NCBI GenBank assembly: GCA_965204415.1
Contig: CBDBEL010000003.1
Span: forward strand, 558,001 to 622,000
Length of the DNA stretch: 64,000 nt
Source of the DNA: Aldehydirespirator sp965204415
Lineage (GTDB): Bacteria; Actinomycetota; Acidimicrobiia; Acidimicrobiales; Aldehydirespiratoraceae
Reading direction: 5' to 3'
The position numbers and the translations under genes were made by a program. How positions within the stretch are numbered: position 1 is the stretch's first letter; every line of letters begins with the position of its first letter. The notes under the pieces were generated by a model. It searched no databases, was not told where the DNA came from, and saw nothing but the letters and a program-made list of their open reading frames with translations. Below are positions 1 through 8,292 of the stretch, piece after piece.

Positions 1-923
1 GCAACCCGATCGGGCTGGTGACCGTCACCGACGCCGTCCTCTACGTGGCCATGTCGAAGATCCGGGAGCTGGGTCCGTACGGCTTCTGCATGGTGCACTG
101 CGAGGACGACTCCCTGGTCAGCCACCTGACCCGGGTCATGAAGGCGACCGGCCGCGAGGACCTGGCCGCCTACAGCGAGTCCCGCCCGCACTTCGTGGAG
201 GAGCAGGACCTGGTACGGGCCATCTGGCTGGCCAAGCTGCAGAAGTGCTCCCTGTACGTGCCCCACACCACCGTGGGCATGGCGGTGGCCGCCGCGGGCA
301 CGGCCCGGCTCGAGGGCCACCGGATCACCCTGGAGACCTGCCCCCACTACCTGGCCCTCACCTACGACGATCCCCACCTGATGGCGTGCGGCGCCGGCGT
401 CGGCAAGGTCGCGCCCGCGCTGCGGGACAAGAGTCATCAGGACCGTCTGTGGGACGGGCTCAACCGGGGCTACATCCACACCATCGGCTCGGACCACGTG
501 CCGATCAAGAAGCTGGGCACGAACCTCTGGGACGAGCGGCCGGGCTTCCCGGGCCTGGCGACCTCGCTGCCGGTGGTTCTGACCGAGGGAGTGGCCAAGG
601 GTCGGATCGACATCACCCGGGCCGCGCAGGTGATGGCCTACAACCCGTCGCAGCTCTTCGGCCTGCATCCCCAGAAGGGCGAGATCGCGGTGGGCTCCGA
701 CGCCGACCTGGTGATCGTCGACATGGAGACGTCCAAGCCGGTGTGCCAGGAGAACACGCTGTCGAGCTACACCAGCCCGTTCGAGGGCCGCGAGCTGATC
801 GGCTGGCCGGTCATGACCATCCGCCGCGGCGAGATCGCGTTCGCCAAGGGCGAGGTGCTGGCCGAGCCCGGCTCTGGACGCATCCTCGAGCGACGGCCCG
901 ACGCCACCGTGGCGCAGCTGTGA
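1..923 (+). CDS. dihydropyrimidinase/hydantoinase/allantoinase-family cyclic amidohydrolase, 5'-truncated
   Basis: The reading frame is open from the left edge, so the N-terminus with the first HxH metal ligands and the carboxylated lysine lies outside the window. The visible part carries later landmarks of cyclic amidohydrolases: HCED about 30 residues after the GTG at 18, YVPHTT followed by ETCPHYL, and GSDHVP, which supplies the catalytic metal Asp. It ends in the usual small beta-sandwich tail (VGSDADLVIVD). The family hydrolyses cyclic amides such as dihydropyrimidines, hydantoins and allantoin using a binuclear metal centre in the cytoplasm. It heads the visible operon and is followed 39 bp later by an isochorismatase-fold amidase, a pairing that suits ring opening and then removal of an amide or carbamoyl group. 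The exact substrate is unknown. Confidence 0.9.
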   Translation, partial: NPIGLVTVTDAVLYVAMSKIRELGPYGFCMVHCEDDSLVSHLTRVMKATGREDLAAYSESRPHFVEEQDLVRAIWLAKLQKCSLYVPHTTVGMAVAAAGTARLEGHRITLETCPHYLALTYDDPHLMACGAGVGKVAPALRDKSHQDRLWDGLNRGYIHTIGSDHVPIKKLGTNLWDERPGFPGLATSLPVVLTEGVAKGRIDITRAAQVMAYNPSQLFGLHPQKGEIAVGSDADLVIVDMETSKPVCQENTLSSYTSPFEGRELIGWPVMTIRRGEIAFAKGEVLAEPGSGRILERRPDATVAQL

Positions 924-962
924 GCACTTGCGCGTCGGCCGGGCGGTGGTGAGGAGGAGCCG

Positions 963-1652
963 ATGGCACTCGACGTGAATCTCGACCCTGTAGATGTGGG
1001 GATGCTGGTGATCGACATCCAGAACGGCTTCTGCCACCCCGAGGGCTCTCGTGGGCGTGCCTTCGGGCCCGACGCGGTCGTGCAGCCGGCCTCCATCGTG
1101 CCGAGGATCGTCGAACTGGTGAGGCTCGCCCGCGTCCTGGAGATCCCGGTCTGGTTCACCCGCCAGGTCCACTTCCCCGACGACACCAGCCGGGCCCGGC
1201 GACGCATCCCGTCGCACTTGGACCGCCGAGGACTGAAGCTCGACCTGTGCCATCAGGGCACATGGGACGCGGAGCTGATGGACGAGGTGGCCGCCGAGGT
1301 CCGGCACCCCGGCGAGGTGATCGTCAAGCACCGGGCCAGCGCGTTCTTCGAGACGCCACTGTGGGGGGAGCTGCGCATCAAGGGAGTGCAGGTCCTGATC
1401 GTCACCGGCACGACCACCAGCTTCTGCGTCGACTCGACCATCCGTGACGCCTACGCCCGGGACTTCGACGTCGTGGTGCCCGCGGAGTGCGTGGCCGACA
1501 CCGACGACGCCGCTCACCAGGCGGTCCTGGCCTCGACGGCCCGGTTCCACGGCGTCGTGACCGACCGGGACGAGCTGGCCCGTTCCCTGGGCGCGGTCGA
1601 GGCCTGGCGGGCCCTGAGGGGCACGGCCGTTTCCGAGGGGGTCCCGTCGTGA
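963..1652 (+). CDS. isochorismatase-family cysteine hydrolase (amidase)
   Basis: This is a 229-aa cysteine hydrolase with the complete triad: Asp18 in MLVIDIQNGF, Lys122 in VIVKHRASAFF and Cys155 in TTSFCVDST. The fold includes isochorismatase, N-carbamoylsarcosine amidase, maleamate amidohydrolase (NicF) and ureidoacrylate amidohydrolase (RutB). Beside a cyclic amidohydrolase and ring oxygenases, an amidase or carbamoylase role on a ring-opening product is more likely than isochorismatase, but this is inference. The ATG start is fixed by a strong GAGGAGG ribosome site just upstream. The stop overlaps the GTG of the next gene by 4 bases. Confidence 0.9.
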   Translation: MALDVNLDPVDVGMLVIDIQNGFCHPEGSRGRAFGPDAVVQPASIVPRIVELVRLARVLEIPVWFTRQVHFPDDTSRARRRIPSHLDRRGLKLDLCHQGTWDAELMDEVAAEVRHPGEVIVKHRASAFFETPLWGELRIKGVQVLIVTGTTTSFCVDSTIRDAYARDFDVVVPAECVADTDDAAHQAVLASTARFHGVVTDRDELARSLGAVEAWRALRGTAVSEGVPS

Positions 1653-2959
1653 CGGCCGGAGGTCCGGCTCGCGCTGCCGGCGGCTGGGTCGATGAGGACC
1701 TCGAGGCGCGGGTGTTCCGGGTTCATCGGGACGCACTGCGGTCGGAGGAGGTCTTCCGCCAGGAGATGGAGCGAGTCTTCGCGACCTCCTGGCTGTACGT
1801 GGGCCACTTGAGCGAGCTGCAGGACCCCGGCGACTACCTGGTGCGCACCGTCGGCGGGCGCCAGGTGATCTTCTGTCTCGACGAGGCGGGCGAGCTGCGC
1901 GTCTGGCTCAACACCTGCCCTCACCGGGGAACCACTCTGGCCCGGGAGAGCCGCGGTACGGCCAGGTTCTTCAGGTGCTTCTACCACGCCTGGTCCTTCT
2001 CGCCGTCGGGCGCTCTCGTGTCGCTGCCCGGCAAGGAGGCCTACCCGGCCGACGACTCCTTCCGGGACCGGCTGGGCCTGAGGGCGGTTCCCCGCCTGGC
2101 GACCAGGCGCGACTTCGTGTTCGTTAGCTTCGCCACCGGCGGCCCCACCCTCGACGAGCACCTGGCCGGCGCGGGCGACCATCTCGACCTCGTGGCCGAC
2201 CACTGCGCGGCCGGCATGGAAGTGCTCGACGGCACCCAGACCTACGGCGTCAAGGGAAACTGGAAGCTGGCCGTCGAGAACGCCATGGACGGCTACCACT
2301 TCATGCCCACCCACGCGACGTTCGTCGAATACTTGAAGTCTTCGGGCTTCGCCACCTCCGACGAGGGGGGAACCGTTGAGAACCTCGGCAACGGTCACAG
2401 CGTCATGACCCTGTCCGGGCACTCCGGCCGGGTCGGCCTGGACTGGGAGCCGCGCTTCGGGGAGGCCGAGCGGGTCCGGATTAGTGAGGTGCGGGCCGAG
2501 CTCGCGGCGCGGCTGGGAGAGGACCGTGCGTCACGCATCGCCGACCACAGCCGCATCTTCTTCGTGTTCCCCAACCTCTTGATGTTCGACATCGAGGCCC
2601 TGTCGATCCGGATGCTGGAGCCCACCAGTGCCCGCACAACCGACGTCACCGCGTGGCATCTGGCGCCTCGCAGCGAGCCCGCCGACGCCAGAGCGCTGCG
2701 ACTGCGAACCCTGGTGAGCTTCATCGGGCCGGGCGGGCTGGCCACCCCCGACGACATCGAGGCCTACGAGGCGATCCAGCGCGGAATCGAATCGAGCGCC
2801 GGCGACCTGCGGCCCGGGGTCGATTGGAACGACGTCTCTCGGGGCATGTCCGACGAGATGGCCGGTGCGCAGTGCCGGTCTGTTGACGAGGCTTGCATCA
2901 GGGGATTCTGGCGGCGGTGGAACTCGCTGATGGTCGCGGATCAGGCGACGCCGCCATGA
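1649..2959 (+). CDS. Rieske [2Fe-2S] aromatic-ring oxygenase, large (alpha) subunit
   Basis: This is a ring-hydroxylating oxygenase alpha subunit of 436 aa. The N-terminal Rieske domain has CPH (Cys90, His92) and CFYH (Cys110, His113). The C-terminal domain has the mononuclear iron motif NAMDGYHFMPTH with His217 and His222. Such enzymes add dioxygen to, or demethylate, aromatic or heteroaromatic substrates using electrons from a reductase, and no reductase gene is visible here. The GTG at 1649 is chosen because it forms a GTGA overlap with the preceding stop and places the protein at a normal family length. The open frame continues upstream, but that stretch is arginine/glycine-rich shadow of the previous gene. 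Confidence 0.93.
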   Translation: MTAGGPARAAGGWVDEDLEARVFRVHRDALRSEEVFRQEMERVFATSWLYVGHLSELQDPGDYLVRTVGGRQVIFCLDEAGELRVWLNTCPHRGTTLARESRGTARFFRCFYHAWSFSPSGALVSLPGKEAYPADDSFRDRLGLRAVPRLATRRDFVFVSFATGGPTLDEHLAGAGDHLDLVADHCAAGMEVLDGTQTYGVKGNWKLAVENAMDGYHFMPTHATFVEYLKSSGFATSDEGGTVENLGNGHSVMTLSGHSGRVGLDWEPRFGEAERVRISEVRAELAARLGEDRASRIADHSRIFFVFPNLLMFDIEALSIRMLEPTSARTTDVTAWHLAPRSEPADARALRLRTLVSFIGPGGLATPDDIEAYEAIQRGIESSAGDLRPGVDWNDVSRGMSDEMAGAQCRSVDEACIRGFWRRWNSLMVADQATPP

Positions 2960-3444
2960 CGGCCCTCGCTCTCAGCCGGGCCGCGGCCGAGGAGTTCCTC
3001 TTCCACGAAGCCGACCTGCTGGAGAGATGGCGCCTCGACGACTGGCACGGGCTGTTCCTGGACGACGGCCGCTACGAGATCCCGGCTCTCGACGACCCGG
3101 GGGGCGATCCTCGGACCTCTCAGTTCTTCGTGGCCGACGACGCCGAGCTGCTCGCGGCCCGCATCACCCGGCTCAAGTCGCGCAATGCCCACGCCGAGAA
3201 CCCTCCCTCGAGGACCCATCGCCTCATCAGCAACGTGACCGTCACCGACGGACCCGACGACGACAGCGTCTCCGTCAACGCCTCATTCATCGTGCATCGC
3301 CTCCGGGACGGCCAGACCGAAGTGTTCAGCGGCTGGTACCGCCACGTGGTGGTGCCCACCGACGCCGGGCCTCGCTTCCGCCTGCGCCGCGTGATCATCG
3401 CGGCCGAGCGCCTCCGCCAGGGCCGGCTCAGTTTCGTTCTATGA
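2956..3444 (+). CDS. aromatic-ring-hydroxylating dioxygenase, small (beta) subunit
   Basis: This is a 162-aa beta subunit of the SnoaL/NTF2-like fold. Family features are FLFHEADLLERWRLDDW near the N-terminus, a central region with arginines contacting the alpha subunit (RITRLKSRNAHAENPPSRTHR), and the terminal VIIAAERLRQGRLSFVL. It stabilises and positions the Rieske alpha subunit and has no catalytic metal of its own. The ATG at 2956 overlaps the alpha-subunit stop (ATGA), which implies translational coupling and roughly equal amounts of the two subunits. An earlier in-frame ATG at 2893 lies inside the alpha gene and is not favoured. Confidence 0.88.
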   Translation: MTALALSRAAAEEFLFHEADLLERWRLDDWHGLFLDDGRYEIPALDDPGGDPRTSQFFVADDAELLAARITRLKSRNAHAENPPSRTHRLISNVTVTDGPDDDSVSVNASFIVHRLRDGQTEVFSGWYRHVVVPTDAGPRFRLRRVIIAAERLRQGRLSFVL

Positions 3445-3495
3445 GCGGACGCCGGTGGTTGTGAGCCGCTAGATACGAATAGAAGGGAGACGCCC

Positions 3496-4368
3496 ATGAC
3501 CGCGCCCCACGGACTGATGTTCGCCCGCATCGAGGTGCCCGACCTAGACGCCAGCATCGGTTGGTACACATACCACGTCGGCCTGACGCTGGAGCGCCGC
3601 GGCGACAGTTGGGCCCAGATGCGCGCCGACGTCACTCACCACGCCATCGAGCTGGTCGCCGCCAGCGAGCGGACCGAGAGCCTGACGACATCGGTCTGCT
3701 TCGACGTGCGCGAGCCCGGCGGCCTCGATGCCCTGCGCAAGCGGGTCAAGGACGCGGGGCTGGGTGTCGACGACCTCCACGAGCGGACCGCGGAACTGGC
3801 CACCGACGGGTTCGCGGTGCGCGACCCCAACGGCCTCGTAGTCGAGCTCGTGACCGACTTCTACGAGTTCGCGGATCCGCCGCCGGTGGAGCTTCGTCCC
3901 GTCGACCTGGTCCATCCGTTCCTGTCGTCGGACCGCTACGAGGCGACCGTGTCGTTCTATGAGGACGTGCTGGGGTTCCGTCCCTCCGACTACGTCGGCG
4001 ACATGACCGTCTTCTTCCGGAGCGGGGACCGCTATCACCACTCCCTGGCCGTCCGGCGGGACGACTCCTACTACATGGCGCACCTCTGCTTCTCGATGAA
4101 GAGCTTCGACCACATGATGCGGATGCGGGCCCGGGCCCTCTACAAGGACGTCGCAATCCCGGCGGACATCGTGAACCACTCGGCGTCGTTCTCGCTCGCC
4201 TTCTACATGCTCGACGAGGCCCACGGCCCGCGCATCGAACTGTGCGACGGCCACCGCGTGCTCACGCCCGAGCAGCATGAGCACACCCACGTCGCCCGGC
4301 GGATGCCGGTCGATCCCCGCAACATCGATGTGTGGCGGGCCGCGGCCGACGACTGGGGCCGCCTGTGA
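3496..4368 (+). CDS. VOC-superfamily extradiol-type dioxygenase, two glyoxalase-fold halves
   Basis: A 290-aa protein made of two vicinal-oxygen-chelate modules: residues about 5-125, ending in VRDPNGLVVELVTDFYEF, and about 135-255, ending in GPRIELCDGHRVL. In type I extradiol enzymes the C-terminal module holds the iron ligands. Candidates here are the His pair in RYHHSLAV and the Glu in RIELCDG, with HLCF as another possible His ligand. Following a Rieske oxygenase, cleavage of a dihydroxylated ring is the natural role, but the ring type is not readable. AGAAGGGAG lies a few bases before the ATG. Confidence 0.85.
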   Translation: MTAPHGLMFARIEVPDLDASIGWYTYHVGLTLERRGDSWAQMRADVTHHAIELVAASERTESLTTSVCFDVREPGGLDALRKRVKDAGLGVDDLHERTAELATDGFAVRDPNGLVVELVTDFYEFADPPPVELRPVDLVHPFLSSDRYEATVSFYEDVLGFRPSDYVGDMTVFFRSGDRYHHSLAVRRDDSYYMAHLCFSMKSFDHMMRMRARALYKDVAIPADIVNHSASFSLAFYMLDEAHGPRIELCDGHRVLTPEQHEHTHVARRMPVDPRNIDVWRAAADDWGRL

Positions 4369-4877
4369 GGCTCGCCCGCCGGCCGCGCACCACAGCCTCC
4401 GAACCATCGGGGGCCGAGCCGGGAGCGCGACGCTTCGAGATCGCGGTCAACGGGCAGCTGCTGGACGGACTCCAGCCCCCCGATGGAACGCTGCTGGCCT
4501 TCCTGCGCGACCAGGGCTTCACCGGAGCGAAAGAGGCCTGCGGCCGGGGTGAGTGCGGCGCCTGCACCGTGCTCGTGGACGGCGACCTGAGACTGGCCTG
4601 CATCACCCTGAGCGCAACCGTCACCGGCGCGGTGACGACCGTCGAGCAGACCGATGAAGCGGTCGCCGTGGTGCGGGAGGCCTTCGCCGACCATGCCGCG
4701 TTCCAGTGCGGCTACTGCACGCCGGGCCACGTGATGACCGCCGGCGCGGCGATCGCCGCCGGACCGGTCGCGGACCGTGAGCAGCTGCGGCGCCGGATCT
4801 CCGGCAACATCTGCCGCTGCACCGGGTACTCACAGATCCTCGACGCCATCGAAGACGCTGCGGGGCGCCTGCGATGA
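4365..4877 (+). CDS. molybdenum hydroxylase small subunit, two [2Fe-2S] clusters (CoxS/XdhC type)
   Basis: A 170-aa iron-sulfur subunit of the xanthine dehydrogenase/CO dehydrogenase family. The plant-type ferredoxin cluster motif is ACGRGECGACTVLVDG, with the fourth Cys in LACI. The second cluster is the helical motif CGYCTPGH plus CRCTGY. It carries electrons from the Mo centre to FAD. The GTG at 4365 is chosen for its GTGA overlap with the preceding stop. Order here is small subunit followed by a fused Mo/FAD subunit. Its stop overlaps the ATG of a 13-codon mini-ORF that leads to the large-subunit start. Confidence 0.92.
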   Translation: MRLARRPRTTASEPSGAEPGARRFEIAVNGQLLDGLQPPDGTLLAFLRDQGFTGAKEACGRGECGACTVLVDGDLRLACITLSATVTGAVTTVEQTDEAVAVVREAFADHAAFQCGYCTPGHVMTAGAAIAAGPVADREQLRRRISGNICRCTGYSQILDAIEDAAGRLR

Positions 4878-4917
4878 CCGCGCCGATCCGCCCGTTCCCG
4901 GGGCGCCTGCGATGACC
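4861..4917 (+). repeat. duplicated stop/start junction with 13-codon relay mini-ORF
   Basis: A perfect 19-base direct repeat occurs at 4861-4879 and 4899-4917. Each copy holds the end of the Fe-S subunit, the ATGA overlap and the first bases of the next gene. The ATG at 4874 reads 13 codons to a TGA at 4913-4915, which overlaps the real large-subunit ATG at 4912. The offset of 38 is 2 modulo 3, so the chain stop-start, mini-ORF, stop-start stays unbroken. Confidence 0.8.
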
Positions 4918-7900
4918 ACCGCGGTCGGTCGACGAACCCGGCAGGTGGACTGGGAGGCTCGAACCACCGGGACGGCCCGGTACACGGGAGACCTCCCCAG
5001 CGACGGTGTGCTGGTCGGCGCCATACTCCGCTCGCCCCACCCCCACGCCGAGATCGTCGCCATCGACACCTCCGGCGCCGCCGCTATGGCCGGGGTCGAG
5101 GCCGTGATCACCGCTGAGGATCTCGGCGACGGAACCCGCTACCAGCATTCCGGGCCTGCGCACGCTGACCGTCCCGTGCTGGCTGCCGGGCGCGTGCGCT
5201 TCGTCGGTCAGGAAGTCGCAGCGGTGGCCGCCTGCGACCGGTCGACAGCCCTGCGGGCACTCGAAGCCATAGCAGTCACCTACCGGCCCCGCGGCGCCCC
5301 GCTCACCCCGCAACAGGCACTCGAGCCCGGCGCCGAGGTCCTGCACTCCCGATCCGCCGGTCCCAACCTCGCCGAGGACACCAGCGGCGCATGGGGTGAC
5401 GCAGAAGGCGGGCGCAGGATGGCCGCGGTGACGGTGGAAGGCACCTTCAGGTACCCGCGCGCGACGCACGTCTGCATGGAGCGCAGCACCACGCTGGCCT
5501 GCTGGAGCGGACGCACCCTCGAGCTGTGGACCACCACCCAGGCGCCCTACTACGTTGCTGTCGAGGTCGCCCATACCCTCGGCATCGACCCCCAGGACGT
5601 GATCTGCCACGACATCTCGGTGGGGGGAGGCTTCGGAGCCCGCTCCAAGATCGCCGAGCATGAGGTGATCGCGGCCCTGCTGGCCCGGCGGTCCGGCCAG
5701 CCCGTACGCATCGAGCTGACGCGCGAGGAGGAGTTCGGCGCGACCAAGACCCGGCACCGCAGCACCGTCACCACCCGGATGCATGCCACCGCCGTTGGCC
5801 ACATCTGCCTCATCGAGGGCGACCTCCTCTACGAGAACGGCGCGTACAACCACTCCGGTCCCACCGTCTTGAAGGTCGGGATCAAGACGATGGGATCGCT
5901 GTACCGGCCCGACGCGGTGACATGGCGGGCCCGGCTGGTGGACACCGCCGTTCAGCCGGGCGGCCAGTTCCGAGGCTACGGCGGCCCGCAGGTCTCCTTC
6001 GCGCTCGAGAGCCAGGTCGACGAGCTCGCGGGGCTGCTGTCGGTGGACCCCATCGACCTGCGTATCGCCAACGCCAACCCTGAGGGGTCGACCGCCCTCT
6101 GCGGCGCCCGCATCGGCTCGACCCGGCTCGTCGAATGCCTCGAGGCCGTGCGGTCCGAACTCGACTGGACGGCGCGGCGGGGAGAGCGACGGCGGCCGGC
6201 CCGGGGCGTCGGGGTGGCCGCCGGCATGCACGGGAGCGGCTCCCACGTCGGGCCTGGCACAGACGAGAGCTCCGCCTCGGTGGAGATCGACGAGGCCGGC
6301 CGGGTGCGGGTGCGCTTCGGTAGTCTCGACGCCGGCACCGGCCAGCGCACGGTCTGCGCCCAGGTCGCGGCCACCGAACTCGGTGTGGCCCCATCAGAGG
6401 TCACCGTCATCATGGGCCACGGCCCCGACATCCCTCACGACGCCGGCGCCTGGTCGTCGCGGGGCACCCATATGGCCGGCCACGCCGTCGGTGCAGCCGC
6501 TCGCGAGCTGGCCGCCAAGCTGCGGGACCTCGCCGCCGCGAAGCTCGGCGGGTCCGCGGGCGCCGTCGTCCTCGCCGGCGGGCGGGCCGTGCTCGACGAT
6601 CGCAGTGTCGAGCTGGCCGAACTGGTCCGGGCCAGCGAAACGGCTGCCGACGGCGTCCTGATGGCACAGGCCACCCATCACGAGACCCGTATGGAGATGT
6701 TCGGCGCGGACAACCCGACACCCAACTTCTCGGCCAGTTACACGTTCTGCGCCCACGGCGCCGACGTTGAGGTCGATGAGTCGACCGGCCGCATCCGCGT
6801 CGTCGACTACGTGGCCGCTCACGATGTCGGTCGGGCCATCAACCCTGGGGCGACCGAGGGGCAGATCATCGGGGGCGTGGTCATGGCCCTGGGGGCCGTG
6901 CTGGGCGAGGAGCTCATCCACGAGGGAGGCCGGCCGGTCAACCCGGCCATGCTCAACTACCCGCTGCCCCGGGCCGCCGACGTGCCCGACGTGCGGGCGG
7001 TGCTGGTGGAGGGTCCCGAGGAGGCCGGGCCCTACGACGCCAAGAGCGCCGGCGAGCTGCCGGTCTACCCGGTTGCGGCCGCGGTGGCCAACGCCGTGCA
7101 CGACGCGGTCGGGATCCGGCTGCGCCATCTGCCGTTCACGCCCGACAAGGTGATCGCGGCCCTGGACGAGCGCGACGGCGCCACGATGCGAGTCCGCCCC
7201 GTGTGGCGCCGGCCCCGGAGATGGTGGATAGCCGGACTGCGAGCCCTGTATCCGGTGGGCCTTCATTCGCTGCTGCACCGCTACGGCACGAGGCTGGCGC
7301 GCCGGCCCCCGGCCCGCCCGGTCGAGGCCGTCGTTCTCGCCGACAATGTGGACTCGGTCCTCGAAGAGTTGCGAGACTCGAAGGAGGCGGCTCTGGTTGC
7401 GGGGAACACGGACCTGTCACTGCAACGCCGCCAACGCCTGAGCAGCCCCGTCAAGCTCATCGCGGTCTCCGAGGTCGCCGAACTGCGCCGCATCGAACGG
7501 ACACCGGCCGGAGAGGTGCGCATCGGAGCGGGCGCGACCCTCTCCCAGCTCATCGCGGAGCTGGGCGACGAGATCCCAGCCATGGCCGACGCGGCATCCT
7601 CGATCGCCTCCGAGCAGGTCCGCAACGTGGCCACGCTCGGAGGGAATCTGGCCCAGGCCAAGCGCTGCTGGTTTTTCCGCAACGGCTTCGACTGCTACAA
7701 GCGCGGCGGGCCCACCTGCCCTTGCTACGCAGTCCTGGGCGACCATCGATTCCATCATGCGATCGTGGACGCCCACCGCTGCCAGGCGGTCACTCCCTCG
7801 GATCTGGCCACCGTGCTGGTCGCACTCGACGCCACGGTGACCCTTCGCAGCGCGGCCGGCCAGCGTGAGCTCTCCGCCGCGGAGCTCTATTCGGGACCGG

Positions 7901-8292
7901 GCGAGATCGACTTCGCCCGCGGCGAGATGATCGCGGCGGTGACCATCGGTGCCACCGAAGCCGCACGCTCCTCGGCCTTCCGCAAGCTCGCGTTGTGGGA
8001 GGGGGACTTCGCGATGGTCTCGGCGGCCCTGTCGGCCGCGGTCGCCCCGGACCGACGCTGGCGGGACGTGCGGATCGTGTTGGGCGCGATCGCGGCCACG
8101 CCGTACCGGATGCGGGCTGCCGAGCGCTCACTGGAGGGCCGGCCGGTCGATGCGCCGACGCTGCGGAGCGCGGTGGCCGGAGAGCTGGAGCGAGTCGCCC
8201 ACCCGCTGGCTGGCAACGGCTGGAAGGTCCGGGCCGCGGGAGGGATCGCGGCGCAGGCGGCGGAGCTGCTGCTGGCGAGGGTGGTCCCGTGA
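4912..8292 (+). CDS. molybdenum hydroxylase: Mo-cofactor subunit fused to FAD-binding subunit
   Basis: A 1126-aa fusion. Residues about 1-760 are the molybdopterin-binding subunit (a/b hammerhead then Mo-binding domains) with VGGGFGAR, QFRGYGGPQ, DAGTGQRT and KSAGELP, whose Glu matches the catalytic base of xanthine-dehydrogenase-type enzymes. Residues about 800-1126 are the FAD subunit with VAGNTDLSL and RNVATLGGNLAQAKRCWFFR, followed by a Cys-rich CPCY segment. Such enzymes hydroxylate N-heterocycles or aldehydes next to nitrogen. The two subunits are separate genes in most relatives; here a linker of basic and aromatic residues (about 760-800) joins them. The ATG at 4912 is set by the TGA overlap of the mini-ORF. 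The C-terminus overlaps the next GTG by 4 bases. Confidence 0.92.
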   Translation: MTTAVGRRTRQVDWEARTTGTARYTGDLPSDGVLVGAILRSPHPHAEIVAIDTSGAAAMAGVEAVITAEDLGDGTRYQHSGPAHADRPVLAAGRVRFVGQEVAAVAACDRSTALRALEAIAVTYRPRGAPLTPQQALEPGAEVLHSRSAGPNLAEDTSGAWGDAEGGRRMAAVTVEGTFRYPRATHVCMERSTTLACWSGRTLELWTTTQAPYYVAVEVAHTLGIDPQDVICHDISVGGGFGARSKIAEHEVIAALLARRSGQPVRIELTREEEFGATKTRHRSTVTTRMHATAVGHICLIEGDLLYENGAYNHSGPTVLKVGIKTMGSLYRPDAVTWRARLVDTAVQPGGQFRGYGGPQVSFALESQVDELAGLLSVDPIDLRIANANPEGSTALCGARIGSTRLVECLEAVRSELDWTARRGERRRPARGVGVAAGMHGSGSHVGPGTDESSASVEIDEAGRVRVRFGSLDAGTGQRTVCAQVAATELGVAPSEVTVIMGHGPDIPHDAGAWSSRGTHMAGHAVGAAARELAAKLRDLAAAKLGGSAGAVVLAGGRAVLDDRSVELAELVRASETAADGVLMAQATHHETRMEMFGADNPTPNFSASYTFCAHGADVEVDESTGRIRVVDYVAAHDVGRAINPGATEGQIIGGVVMALGAVLGEELIHEGGRPVNPAMLNYPLPRAADVPDVRAVLVEGPEEAGPYDAKSAGELPVYPVAAAVANAVHDAVGIRLRHLPFTPDKVIAALDERDGATMRVRPVWRRPRRWWIAGLRALYPVGLHSLLHRYGTRLARRPPARPVEAVVLADNVDSVLEELRDSKEAALVAGNTDLSLQRRQRLSSPVKLIAVSEVAELRRIERTPAGEVRIGAGATLSQLIAELGDEIPAMADAASSIASEQVRNVATLGGNLAQAKRCWFFRNGFDCYKRGGPTCPCYAVLGDHRFHHAIVDAHRCQAVTPSDLATVLVALDATVTLRSAAGQRELSAAELYSGPGEIDFARGEMIAAVTIGATEAARSSAFRKLALWEGDFAMVSAALSAAVAPDRRWRDVRIVLGAIAATPYRMRAAERSLEGRPVDAPTLRSAVAGELERVAHPLAGNGWKVRAAGGIAAQAAELLLARVVP

